The notes under the pieces: model-generated
Database searches by the model: none
What the model saw: only the letters and a program-made list of their open reading frames with translations
What the model was told of the DNA's origin: nothing
In this document: positions 37,401 through 49,989 of the stretch, one piece after another
Position numbering within the stretch: position 1 is the stretch's first letter
How the letters are laid out: every line of letters begins with the position of its first letter
Made by a program: the position numbers and the translations under genes
DNA from: Viscum album
Taxonomy: Eukaryota > Streptophyta > Magnoliopsida > Santalales > Viscaceae
Length of the DNA: 64,000 nt
Reading direction: 5' to 3'
Assembly (NCBI GenBank): GCA_963277665.1
Contig: OY728163.1
Coordinates: 1,901,360,644 to 1,901,424,643 of the forward strand

Positions 37401-40400
37401 AATATATAAAACAGTACACTGGAAAGAACTACTCATATAAAATATAGTCAAGTACATGGACTCCATAATCTATTAGACTTATGAAAAATACACAGAGCTA
37501 TGAAATACTTGTATCTATAGAGAAAATATGAATTTAGGCCAACGTACATGGTATCCAATTCTAAGTATGTTAGTGTTGGGTAAGCCAAACAACCCAGTAA
37601 GAATCCCTGATTCATCAACAACACTTATTGTTGTTTTAAGAAATTGTTTTTTCATGAAATAAATATACATGAGTTATTTTTTCACATCACACACACATAA
37701 ACAGACATAACACAAAATGCACATAAAGTTAGATAATTTTTGTCATCATGTGAAAATCTGGCCACCAAGATGCCTTACCCCACCTACTTATACACTATTT
37801 TAGATGACTGATGTTACCATATACAAAAACACATCCCATACAAAATGTTTTAGGGTAGAGTTTAAACAATGATGATATCCATTTTGAAGCTGAATACTCA
37901 GGGTGGGGATCATCTAAACCTCAACCCTTTTCATGAATGAATAGTTCATATTCATATGACTATAAACCTAAAATATCCATTCTGAATTAATGGTGTTCCA
38001 TCATATATGAATTAAAATATCTTAACACACATCTCCATATATGGACCTAGACCCAGGAGTCTCATGATAAGGATCAACTCATTCACACTAACATGATCCA
38101 CTCATGGAATGTTCCTTGACCCAATTCATTAAAAAAATGCATGTTTACTACATATACCCATCCAAATGGGATCATGTAAGGTTACAAGAAACCACATTGA
38201 TGTATCCCCACAAATAATATAGATTTTATAATATATTACACATAATAATCCACATAGTCTTTAGGAGGGTCACAATAGGCATAAAATATTTATACTCAAC
38301 TAATGGAAACCATTCCACGTAGCTGGTCTCAATGCTCAATGAATTATCATAGGGAACTAGTGCCTTGGGACTTAACCATACATAATGAAAAAAACCTTTA
38401 TTTATAAACACCCTATATAGGTTCTATAAAATACATCTATACTAGAAATAATTCTAATACAAAAACAATGTTCTCAAGAATATACCAACAAATCAAATGA
38501 ATCCTCATGCCAAAAAATTCCACAAAAAACTGTAAATTTGAAGTACCACAAGCACACATGAATTGGAAAATAGGAAATAAAATTAAAATGGGAAATTAAA
38601 AATAACATGTAAATACTAGCCCTTATATACCCCCTTTAAAAATGAAGTATACATATTTTTTAAATCAATTTGAAATGATGTCACACTCTACAAAACTAAC
38701 ACCATACCCTTAATCCAAAATACAATCATCATTTATTCCTAAAACAAACTTTTTTAATTACATTTACAAACTTACATAAAACATCACCAATTTAATTATG
38801 AGATTTTCATTTAAATAAAAAACCCCTTTAGAAAATCAATTTAAAATTGAACCTCCTTATCTCTTATTTTTAATGTGTTCCCTCAAATAATTCATAAGAA
38901 ATGCCACTGAAAATCATTCAATATTGGGTCAAAGTTGAACATTTTAGAGACATATATGGTCCAATTTTACTATTTTCTTCACATGTGACCATTCAAAAAT
39001 TAGGTTGAAACTCACAAAAAATGGAAAATATATAGTCTTATATTACTAATGTGGAAAACATTAAATATGTAATAGAATCAACAAAATTCAAGGCCCCTAC
39101 CTCCAATGTTATTTATATAAATGATCAGAAGGCCATATATTTTCCATCAAGTTCATGATAACCTATATCAGCAAACAAAATCAAAAAAATAATTAAATTA
39201 AATATAAATACTATTTTACTAATAATGAATATTCGATACTGATCTCCCTATATAGCCTAATAATGTCTAGATCACTTGAAACTGGTAGTGATTTCTTTTA
39301 GATGCACCCCAAAACCTAAGAATTAGAATTATTAAAATATATATAGATTCTAAAATGTATAATTTTTCCCAAATTTACTATAAACCCGAAATAAATAAAC
39401 AAAATTAAAAACCTTCTGATAAATATAAAATACATACATTTTTGCAGTGTACAAATACATCCTTATCAATATTTTTAAAAATCCACATTAGGCATTATGA
39501 TTTTTCTAAGACATGGATTAATAATTTATCATTATCCCTAACAGTGAGCAAATTAATTGGGAAAAGTATTAAGGAGAATCATATATGGATCTTATCTTCA
39601 TTACATGTGACAAATATCGTTCAAATAATTCAGATCAAAGAAACACAAGAGTAGGTAAGAGGATATCCAAAGGGACAAACCGAACCACTCTATTTTATCG
39701 TCTAAAAATAGTGGTAAACCATTGTGTTTGAAAAAATTAAATTCCATTCAAAAAATTAAGAAATATAACTATAATATAGTGTAAAAACTCACGATATTTT
39801 TCATGGAGTGAACTACATCCATGTATATGTTACTCCCCATCTCCCCAAATATTCACTATTTGACATACATGGCCATGCTATGAATGGAATTTTCCTATTA
39901 AATCCATCATATCAACCACTCTTTCTCATCATCATTTCCCTATTGATCCCATATGATATCTCCAATCCAAATAACCTTTCAAAAAAATATTTTTAGATAC
40001 ATTTATATTATTGGAAACCATGAAAAAAAAAATTCTAAAAAACAACTATTCACCAAATGAATAGTTCAAATTAGATTGTAAATTCTCAAACCATAATGAA
40101 GATGGTTGTTATAACACTAACTGAGGGTTGTGAAGAGGAAATAGTCTCTCTTATTTATTGTGGTGGCATATGAATCTGGATGCTCTACATTCACTTCAAA
40201 TACCTCTATCAATTTTACCATGATATTTGGTTGGATAATGATTATAAGAAAAGAAACATTGGGGATGGGTCATATACCATTATACCATATGTGGATACCA
40301 TATTAAAATTTAAAAAAAATATTTAATGGTCTATAAGAATGATGATGTGATCTTGAGGATACATTCTTTGTCAAGATTATCTGGAGAAATTATCCACTGG

Positions 40401-41181
40401 GGATACATAAGGAAGAGACATGTAGATTCATTTCAATGATTTATGGATGATCGAGGTTGTTGTTGGTTGGGAGTCGATCTCAATATACATCATTTCACAT
40501 CTCTTTGGATTTTACTAATAATGCATACATCGAAAACAAAATCCCACTGTTTTCTCTCATAGAGGTCAAAGTTATCAAATATTTCAACTCCAAATAACCA
40601 TGGGGAACAATATAGTGAAAATAATTAGATTTCATTTGAATAACTATAATAATTTCTTCAAATTATATATAATTAGTACTGAAATAATTATTTTTCACCA
40701 TTACGAGATAGAGTTGTAAAAGTAGATCCCCATGGTGTCACCAACCACTAGGGGAATAGGGCTGACTATGGTCGTCGAGGCTGTCAATAGTAGGGAATAG
40801 AGGATTCAAAAATATATAGTTTCATACTTTTAAGATTTGTTCCTAAGATAGGTTTAACATCATTCGATGTATTATTAATTTATCTTCTATATTGGTTTCT
40901 TATTTATTCAATTCAATATCATTGAGTTACAAAATTTCACTTACTATTATCTATTTTTGGGACTCAAGGAAGAGAGGATACCCATGGTCATATTGTTGTT
41001 TATTCATGTTAGAGGTTAGAAAATTGTACATTATTTATGTCAGGGTTTTGAGATAATGAAGTGGTGGAATTAGTCATCTATATATTTTTTCTTACTACAA
41101 ATTGAAACATAAAAAATCATTCTATTCATTGAATGGTTTTAATCCATTAATGAAGTTAGATATTATATTTGATAGAGTTTT
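37401..41181 (+). other. Unexplained 3.8-kb stretch between gag-like and RT-linker sequences
   Basis: Gag end and protease should need about 1.5 kb; this gap is over twice that. No zinc knuckle, protease motif or foreign element recognised. Small plus frames (39442-39654, 39808-39996) have no family match. The plus strand changes from A/C-rich to T/G-rich at about 40.1 kb, which could mark the edge of an insertion. Confidence 0.35.
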
Positions 41182-41454
41182 GTGTTTTATGATATTGGAG
41201 ACCAACATATAGAGTTCATTAGGACTCATATTTATCATATTATACATAATAATCTGAAGATTTTATTATCCAAAATAGTTTTGTTTTATATATATTCAAT
41301 AAATAAATTAGTGGTTGAGTTCCCAAGATTCATTGAGATGTTCCCACATGCATCAAAAAATATTTAGTTTCCATACATCTATAATGGGATACTGGGATTG
41401 GGATACAAGTATAGCATGGTTCCCCTATAATCATGATTTATAATTATTTTATGG
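41182..41454 (+). pseudogene. Protease-RT linker of the plus-strand chromovirus
   Basis: The 61-codon frame ending at 41367 contains 'LVVEFPRFIEMFPHA' (about 41310-41350), matching 'VVxEFxDVFPEDLPG', the segment just before gypsy RT. Its distance to RT is normal. Confidence 0.65.
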
Positions 41455-42250
41455 AACCATCTAAGTTGAGGGAGTTATGTATTATAATTTTACATTTGTT
41501 GTGGAAGGGATTCAATTGACCATGTTTATCACCCTAGTGCTTCCTAGTGTTTTCTTTATGAAGGATGAATGTGGTTTGATGTTTTAAATAGATTATTAGT
41601 TATTTAATTATGAAATAGTCAAGAACCATTTCCCCCTTCCTAGGATTGATGATTTACTCAGTAAATTGATGTTGGATGTATTGTTTTAAAAAATTTACAT
41701 GTGGTCATGATATGAAATTATTCTGATTAATTATGATTATAACTCGAACACCCCTTCAGTTAATTCAATGGGAATTATATATTTTAGTCTTGTAATTATG
41801 TGTCATAAACAAGATAAAAAATTTCTTGGGAATCATGAACTATATTTTCTAAGAGTTCATAGACCATTTTATGGTAGTTCTTATTGATGGAATTCTCATA
41901 TAATCACCGTTGGGGAGAATTTCTGTCATCTTAGGATTTAATTTCATGTCCACCAATCCCATTATATCTATATTAATATTTCAAAGTGAATGTTTTTTAT
42001 AATGAAGGTTTATTCTTTTTTGAATGTGGTTGCTGATACAGAGTCCTTGTTGATCGTTTCACAATCGAGATCATTATTTATACCGAAGAACATAGTAATG
42101 TTGTAGAGTTCTATAAATTATATTTTATAATAATATATTATTGTAGGTTTTTGTTTAACTTCTCACGGTATGATTCCCAATTTATATCCCTAACCTAGAA
42201 GGACCATGCATCAAAATTAACTAAATTTCTATATATAGATTTTTAATACT
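41455..42250 (+). pseudogene. Ty3/gypsy reverse transcriptase, catalytic Asp lost
   Basis: Blocks in order: 'KLRELCIIILHLLWKGFN' (41462-41520; family ELKEQLxELLxKGFIRPS), 'FPLPRIDDLLSKL' (41628-41670; family YPLPRIDDLFDQL), decayed 'IPKTAFRTRYGHYEFLVM' (about 41750-41810), 'VVLIDGILI' (about 41873-41900; family VVFIDDILIYS) and 'FLFNFSRYDSQFISLT' (about 42150-42200; family RFVEGFSxIAxPLTxLT). The second Asp of the catalytic pair is Gly (GAT GGA). Several stops and shifts. The domain is nearly full length and collinear with the family. Confidence 0.85.
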
Positions 42251-43699
42251 ATAAAGGGAGGGTTTATCTGGGATCTCACTCTTTAAAATTATGAGGATAG
42301 GGTGTTGTTTGGGGATGTATATAAGTCTTTTCATGTTGTATTATAATGATTCATGATTCAATATAAGGTTATGATCTTATATTGGTTTAGAAAATTATTC
42401 ACCAATTCTATAATTATTCCTATGAAATTATAATGATTATGTTAATGGTTTTTTATTTGAAATTTATCTAATTTTATTTCATTAGTGACTAGTTTATAGT
42501 GTTAAAAATCATAAAATTTTGAGCGAAATTGTACCTAAATTATATTTAAATCAGGGTTTGTGTTTTAAAATGCACATATTTCTAGACTAAATCTAAATCA
42601 TCTAACACACATTTGGTAAATAGAGTTTACTTCCAGATGTGATGAGTATAAATTTAATAGAATATAGCTTTCATTGGAATTATTATTTCAGAATAGGGAT
42701 ATATTATATTGAGTTGTGGAATATTAATATGGGGGATTCTAATAATATATTTTATTTATACCAAATTAGACTTTAAACATTTTTTCTCTACATGTAGGCA
42801 TATCCTTAGGATAAGATTGATGTGAATGTTTTATGAAATCATTCCTTTTATAATTAATCTCATTGAGGTATGGTTATGGGTTTATTGGAATCATATTTTT
42901 TATATGGGTGATATTTGTTCGATTTTTGAAGCAATATAATGTATATTTTTATTTCTGTGGATTATATTTTTGAAATGCATCTATTTATATCTAATATATA
43001 TCATTCAATAATGATTAAATTTAGTTGGGTGGGGCTGATGTGGCAAGAGGGATTGTTTTTTCATGATATCTATACTTATTATTGGTTAAAGAACAATAAT
43101 TAGTTTTGGATTGTAGTTTGAAACCATTGGATATCCAAAATTGGAAGTGGGGGGTATATTAATGAATTTCATATCTTATTTACCACAATCATATGGATGG
43201 TGTGATATTGTTTTGGTTATTGTAAATTATTTTATGAATTCACATAACTAATTAATGATCAAGGAGTAAACTATTTTGGTTGTTTTCATGAGGAAATATG
43301 TTTATTAGATTTTGAGGGTCCATTTGTCCCCATAGGTCATCATCTTCTGGTCGAGATCCATCTTTTACATCATGAGTCTTCTAAGGTCATCGTATTTACT
43401 TTTTCTCATATCTTTGATTTATCACATCAATGTAATTTGTGAATGAAGGAAATATATATAAGACCATTCACACCCAATAGGATATAATAAATAGATACAT
43501 CATGGATTTTTGTGTATCATGGGTGAATAACCATATTGGTTGTGATTAATTATAACAATATCCACAAAATTTTGATTGGAATGGCATAGTTTTATGTATT
43601 GTATGGGTATCCTTTCATGTCATAATTGAGTTATAAAAATGATGGCGAGTCTGTAGTTAATGTACCTAATATATTTTACAAAAAGGTAAAGGTTGTTAA
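42251..43699 (+). pseudogene. RNase H and early integrase region, heavily decayed
   Basis: From position this holds RNase H and the integrase zinc region. The only hint is near 42865-42900, where frames resemble 'WRHYLYG' ('LLESYFLYG'). Catalytic residues not located. Confidence 0.45.
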
Positions 43700-43935
43700 A
43701 ATTATTTAATAATAGATTATAGTGGTGTAGGACCATCAGATGTTATTTGTAGTTTTGAGGATAATAACGTTTTAGTTACATATTAATAATCATGTTTCAA
43801 TTAGGTTTCCCCCTTTATTGTGTATATTAGATACTTGGATGGGTGAGTAATTTTTCTCCATAGATTTTCAATCCTTTTTAGGTATTGGGTTTTTTTATAG
43901 GTAGGGTAACAATTAAAAATTTTATATAAGATTGA
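43700..43935 (+). pseudogene. Integrase core remnant of the plus-strand chromovirus
   Basis: At about 43825-43850 'attagatacttggatgggtg' is a plausible decayed form of the DNA for 'HPQTDGQ', and it lies at the usual distance after RT and before the chromodomain. Frames are broken. The call rests on collinearity more than on sequence. Confidence 0.45.
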
Positions 43936-44210
43936 CCAGATCCATGGTGTTTTTAATGTTTCATATATTTTTTGATATCATCACAATGCCTCAAATGTTA
44001 TTGTGTATAAGTAATTATATGTTAATGGTGAAAAAATATTATTGGTGATGTCTCCATAGATTGAATTTCTAAAGGAGAAATTATTATGCAGAAATATTAT
44101 CATCCCAGTTTATATTTAATATAGGAATATTGGATTAGATGAATATATATGGGAATGTGATCAATTGATGCACAATTTTTATCAGGAGTAGTTTTGAACC
44201 TTGTTTGATG
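43936..44210 (+). pseudogene. Integrase C-terminus and chromodomain remnant
   Basis: One plus frame runs through with few stops: 'GVFNVSYIF' (about 43949; family GVHxVFHVSMLRK), 'IEFLKEKLLCRNIIIPV' (about 44066-44115; family VxILDRKExVLRNKxIPLV) and 'GLDEYIWECDQLMHNF' (about 44135-44182; family xxEEATWExExxMRxxYP). The last block is the Trp-Glu core of the chromodomain, which in chromoviruses is thought to steer integration through chromatin marks. The order and spacing fit well. Confidence 0.7.
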
Positions 44211-44499
44211 TTCCACATAGATATGGATTTAATGATTAGTTTTTTTAGATTAATTTCTTATTGTTTTTATTGGTATGATTATGTTGATTTCTGACACTTA
44301 TTTAGGATATATTGGTTTCATTATTCCTAATTGATAGGTATATCTCAAATATTATGGGTTTGATGGTTTCAATTAAATTTATGGATTGATTATTGATTAT
44401 CATATATAATAATTGTATAATAGGATTATGATGAAACATACATTCTTTTCTCAAACTATTAAATTGTGAATTCTTTGTGTAAGAGGTGATGTTATGAGA

Positions 44500-46105
44500 A
44501 TAGATGTTGAATGAAGTATTTGGAGATGATATTTTATCTCAAAGAAAATATTTTAACATGATCACCAGTGTAAATGTGTAAAGGGTTGGATAGATTATTA
44601 TGTATTTCTAAAATTATACAATCATTGTTTCTAGAATGTGTTGTGGTCTTATTAAATTATTAATGAGTTTTAGAGTTCATGATTTGTCTAATAGTGGTAT
44701 TTTTTCTAATATTTAGAGGTATGTTATGAAACGATGGCATTGAGGAGGAATTTTTATAAACATTACTAGTAATAAACTTGTATGAGATAACTTTTATGAA
44801 ACATTGGCATACAATTATGTATTTTTTGTTCACATTTATGATTTTCCACATTACTAATTTCATTTCCAAGTAAATTATAAAATGATTTTGTCAAAATAGT
44901 GCCTTGGGAGTTTTGGGAGGATTCATATGAATGTGATTTTTGTCTCCACCATAGCTATCAGGATATTGATTCCTAGAGGCTAACATTAAGTGGTTTTTTG
45001 TGGAAATATGAAATTTTTCTTGGATGTCTTAGTAACCCTTCCTCAATCATATCAGATTACATGATTCATTAGGATTCAAATGGGGGAAATATAGGTATAA
45101 TTATGATTTCATTTTGAGAGTCTCATTGTAATTGTCTCCATAATTGTGTCACACTGATATATCAAAATATGATACCTTAATTTTTGTTGTAATTATAATT
45201 TCAATATTGAATTCATGCTCCTATAGTTTAATTTATTTTAAATCACACCATGGGAAATAAATGATTTTTCAAGTTCGTGGAATTTTCCAACATTTCGTTC
45301 AACTCTTTTCTTTAAGAGATTGACTAGTTGTTATCTGTAGTGAGATCCCCATATTTTTCACTTTGAGTTTTATCTTCTATCATAATCTTTTAAGGTTTTA
45401 GGAGAATATTAGATTGGATTTCATACACTTAGATTATTCAATGGGTATTATTGTGTTATAGATTATTGAGGATTCTCTTGAATGATTTTATACTGGTGAT
45501 CATATCGTCATTACTATTTGAATATGAAAAAAATGTTACATATTAATTTTGGTTGGGGATTTATTAAGTCTCGCTATTTTCTATACAATGTATGAGTGAC
45601 AAAAATTTTCTTAACTTGAGTGGCTAGTATAGATTGACATATTAAGGTTAATGAAATCAAATTAATGTAAACTATAGTGTATTGGGTGATTCAAACATGT
45701 TATGTTGTTTCTAGAATATTTATTTGTGTGATAATTATTTTTTAATATTTTTAAGAATACTTATCTATAGTTATTTAAAGATGTTGAATTATCGTAGATT
45801 TATTTTCTAAAATCACATTTTATAAATGGTTTGTCTTTTAAAGAGTGTAACAAACTTTATTTTTGGAAACCTATAATTTCATTGATGATATTTATAATTT
45901 TCATGAACAAGTCCAAAGAAAGAATGATTAAAATGAGGTTGATAAATGTGAATAGCCACATGTTATTTATTATTACTTATGTTATCATTTCATTAATTCA
46001 ATATAATTTTGTTCTTATTGTAATGGGAATGGTTATGGTCACAATTAATTGTTTTTATGAGGTGGACCATGTATTAAATACCCTAATATTATATCTTTTT
46101 TGAAG
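44500..46105 (+). repeat. 3' LTR (first part) of the plus-strand chromovirus
   Basis: It matches 34.1-35.7 kb in direct orientation (blocks given there). A purine-rich 'taagaggtgatgttatgaga' at about 44480-44500 may be the old GAGGACGAAAT/polypurine tract, with the LTR starting TGTTGAATG near 44504. The LTR similarity stops at about 46.1 kb, where the minus-strand array begins. Its remaining part (like 35.7-36.95 kb) would be right of the window. The 90-codon frame at 45831-46103 is not recognised. Confidence 0.45.
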
Positions 46106-49100
46106 AATGATAAATAAATTTTACAATAGTACCTTCCCCATAACCATAAAGTATTAGTTTCATAGAAGTAATTATGCATAATAAATGTATATTAGGAAGT
46201 ATCATTAACATCTCCAACTATATTCTTCTATTATGGAAACCTTATTAGAAATATATATATTTCCAAATTTCATCAATACCTAGAGAAAATATATATATTT
46301 AAAATGGTTATCTTAGAACCTCATAAAGGGTAAACAGGGTAGAATCAATTGATGATCATATGTACGAGTAATATTGATATTATATTTGTATATAATTACC
46401 TTAACTTATGAATCTCATACATAATCCATCATAGATAAACAATAATGAGTCATAAGTGTGAGGAATCATCATTAATTAGTCCTAATACATAAGATCATTT
46501 CATAATCATAACATCGTGTCATAGTATGTGTGGGAAACATGTTAGAAAAAAATATAATTTCATAAGACAAGTATCACTACTATGACCCACACCCCATAGT
46601 GGAGAATGTATCGTAAACTATTGAATTCTATTCATATCCTCTATACATTCCTATAACAAATTCACTCCCAATACTATTTCATATTTTATAATGAGATATC
46701 AATAATTTTTGGGTTCATAATAGGGATATAAAAATCCAATCTATCAATCACATAATGAAAAAGTCACATATATTTTCCATAATATCAAAAAATAATTCAT
46801 CATTCCATCATAGCATAACACAAAGTGAAGAAATTGGTTTCAAAAATATTTCATTATCATATAATCATAATAAAACCAGAAAAGTAACATGTATAGTCTC
46901 AATAGATCATATTCGTATTTAATATTAATAATCATCAAGGGATTATGAATTTGATAAAAAAATATCTATAAAATAACATTCAATAACTTCTTTGGAATAC
47001 TGAAAAAATATAAATTTCTTATAATAAAACCTAAATTAAAAAATCCCATAATATTAATAAACTTATTTTATATGAAAAAAATTTGAACATGGAAATGGAA
47101 CATTAATTTAATTACGGGTTGACACTATATGAAAATCTATTTATGTTTAAAACAAAAAGAATATTTATTTTACACATTCTATAAAAATTCAAAAACAACG
47201 TATTTGGAAAAAAATTCTAAAATTTCCTTTTCGATATATTAAAATTAAATTATAATATCATTATTAACAAAATTAAATAATAATTGTCTCATTAAATAGA
47301 AAATTCATGAAAACAATTTAATAAATATAGGAATGAAATAAAATGTTTGGTGACTAAAGATGATATACAATAGACCATTCCAAAAATAAATATTCATTAT
47401 TATTTTAAATTAAAAAAATAGTAAAATGTCACTAATGAATGATAAAAATTATATGAAAAAACTAAATAAACAAATATGGGTTTTTTGGAAACATATCATA
47501 TAATTTTCCACAATTTAAATTTTTTAATGACAATCCTAAAATGAATTAATATTGAACTAAAACTAATACCACATGTTATGATGTTCTTTATAGTTTCCAT
47601 TACATTATTGTATAATAAATTTATATGAATTATACATTTACAAAACAAAAATATTCATACTTATCATTCAATATTACATAAACTTATAATTTAAAATTAC
47701 GTATTTATAAATAATTCTTCATTAAAATCGATATTATCTTGAAAAATTCACCATATTCCAGATATTTTCAGGTTTTACGGTTCCAATACATCAACCTATT
47801 CAACGATTTCATTTTCTATACAACTTAAATTATGTTATATATATCCTATTAATGCATTTTAAAAACATTTAAAACCATTTGTATTAGGTGGTGATGAAAA
47901 ATTAATAAAACCACATTTTGGAGATGGTAGATTGTGTGTACACAACAACACTATTTTAATTTTAAAATGCGTATATTTAATTAATGGTAATTAATATATA
48001 ATTATGGAAAAATAATAGTATTAATATTATATTATATATTAATTCTATTAATCCATTTGATCATCCATGTGTCAAGGACCTGAAAAATGCATCACAACAC
48101 CTCAGGGAGGTGGTAGTATACATGTATGCATGATGATGATAACATTTCACATATGATGGAATTATAATAAAAAAAATTTATAACATTATCATAACGATAA
48201 TTATTTATTTTAATGATACTGGTATAATAATTTTATTATAACTATATTTAATTTAGAGGAGATTTAAGAAGAAGGAATCATGAGATAGAGCGGTAAAGAC
48301 AATTTCCACTTAATTTGTAAGGATACATTGACAACCAAAATATTCCATAAAATTATTATATTTTTTGTGAAAATGTGAATCTATAATAATGTGGTTGTAA
48401 TGTTTTAAAATTATATATTTTTTCATATTTTGTACTATAGGGCTCAATATGTCAGAAAAAATAATGATATGTCGTTCCCTATTATACGTGATGTTCGTGA
48501 GACTATTAAATACCTGAAACATTAAAATATAATAATTTCATAATAAAGGGAATGTGGTACCAAGAAAATAAAAATTATATGATATTATATGCATGGTATG
48601 GGATGCATTCAAATAATTTTATTTTTATAATGTATAGGTTTTTAACAATGTTCCCCTTATTTTAAACATATGATAATACTTTTAATCATCACCATTGTGT
48701 TAATGATTTACCATGATTACAATTTATTATCAAAAAATTAAAATTACATCATTTCCATATTATTTGATTATTTATCCAAATAATGAAATTATTTTATCAA
48801 ATTTTATTTTTTTCAAGTAAAACATATTCATTTTTAAATTAGCATGTAAAATGTAATAAAAACATTGTTATGCATTTTGTTGACCAATGAATGGGATTTA
48901 ATACAACCTAATTCCTAAAAAACAATTAGATAAATTTTAAACATTATGATTTTATATATTATCTAAGAATATAATTATAATCATTTATCTGTAGTTATTA
49001 ATTTAATTGATTATGAAAAAAACATTTTCTATATATAGTTATTTTCTAAAAAAAATATCTCCTAGTACATTCATATTCTTTATATTTTATTTCTAATTAA

Positions 49101-49547
49101 ATGATAAAAAATTATTTAAATATAAATATTTGAAAACAATATTTTTTATTATGTTTAATACTTAGAATATTTTTTTCTAAAGAATATATAACATAAAAAT
49201 GTGATGATTAAAAATATTTCAAAATTGTTTTATTAAGATCAATAGAATTTTTTATGTGAATTATAAATTATTTTATAAAATTATATTTCATTTAAATAAA
49301 ATATAATGGGATGTTTTTATAATTTTGAAAATTATGTAAATAAATTTAGGGATTCATTATTCATAGTCGATTCAGAAGATTTAATTTATATGGATAAACA
49401 TATTTTAAAATATAAAGATTATACATCTATAACCCTCATGATAATTTGGAGAATAAAATTCATTCATTTTTATTTCAAAAAATAAGGATACATATACCTC
49501 ATCACATCATCAGGTTCTAATATTTATTCATAATATTTTATATTACA
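46106..49547 (-). repeat. LTR copy 1 of the tandem array, internally deleted
   Basis: On the sense strand it starts TGTAATATAAAATATT at 49547. Matches to copy 2: 46540-46760 against 53492-53720 (for example 'ataatgagatatcaataatt' against sequence near 53655), 47890-48145 against 55480-55750 (subrepeats), and the junction at 49547 against 57328. The distance between the first two blocks is about 650 bases shorter than in copies 2 and 3, so this copy has lost that much. The left end is set by a change in composition and is approximate. Confidence 0.6.
47885..48145 (-). repeat. LTR subrepeats, copy 1 (two units seen)
   Basis: Two units about 195 bases apart, with the block 'ggagatggtagattgtgtgt' (47921) and 'gggaggtggtagtatacatg' (48105). 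Related to the four-unit arrays in copies 2 and 3. Confidence 0.5.
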
Positions 49548-49989
49548 CCAAACAACCATAATAAGATGAGTGGTCTTCTTTAATTGAATTGTATCCCTAT
49601 AATATAATATTTTTACTTGTTTTTCATCATAATGTAGATCATAATATGATTTACTGAGCATAAAATTTAGTATATGTTATGCATAAGTTATGTGATTTAT
49701 GAAAAAGTGATACATAGAGAATATCATGACTTGATAGAATTTTGAGGATTATTCTATGTGATAAGATACCATCCTGAAGATATCAATAATATTATCGGGA
49801 TCCTAATAATCTGTATTAAATATTCCTTCATTTGAGTTCTACTACAATTAACGAAAGGAGAAATTTGAAGTGGCTACCTTTTCAACAACTTAGAACTATC
49901 AATATCACTATTGATTATAAAATATATATATATATATATATATATCAATGTATGATTTCCAATGTGTTTCTAAATGTATATAACTTTCC
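49548..49989 (-). pseudogene. Integrase C-terminus and chromodomain-side tail, left array unit
   Basis: The minus strand near 49680-49725 reads 'ILYVSLFHKSHNLCITY', matching 'VFHVSMLRKYxxDPSHV' that ends gypsy integrase. Next to the LTR (49548-49600) the sense strand reads 'GGATACAATTCAATTAAAGA', aligned with the same place in the right unit, where the GAGGATGAAATTT motif survives. An AT microsatellite lies inside (49923-49944). The chromodomain itself is not clear. Confidence 0.6.
49923..49944. repeat. AT dinucleotide repeat
   Basis: About 11 copies of TA/AT within decayed integrase sequence; it must have expanded after inactivation. Confidence 0.85.

Larger units (their letters stand above)
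34100..46105 (+). mobile_element. Ty3/gypsy chromovirus on plus strand, 3' LTR interrupted
   Basis: Parts in order: 5' LTR (about 34100-36948), possible primer site (36949-36960), gag-like stretch (about 37080-37400), protease-RT linker (41182-41400), RT (41455-42250), RNase H traces, integrase traces (about 43.8 kb), chromodomain (about 44.0-44.2 kb) and the first part of the 3' LTR (about 44500-46105). The 3' LTR stops where the minus-strand array starts. The chromodomain at the end of pol places it with the chromoviruses. All frames are broken. Confidence 0.65.

Noticed and set aside
45831..46103. 90-codon plus-strand frame, hydrophobic, membrane-like
   Set aside because: Hydrophobic residues follow from T-rich DNA. 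It ends at the proposed junction of LTR and array and matches nothing.
31850..46105. Possibility that 25-32, 32-40 and 40-46 kb form large inverted repeats, because their strand biases mirror each other
   Set aside because: Comparing several reverse-complemented segments by eye gave no matches. The only similarity found (34.6-34.9 kb with 44.9-45.3 kb) is in direct orientation.
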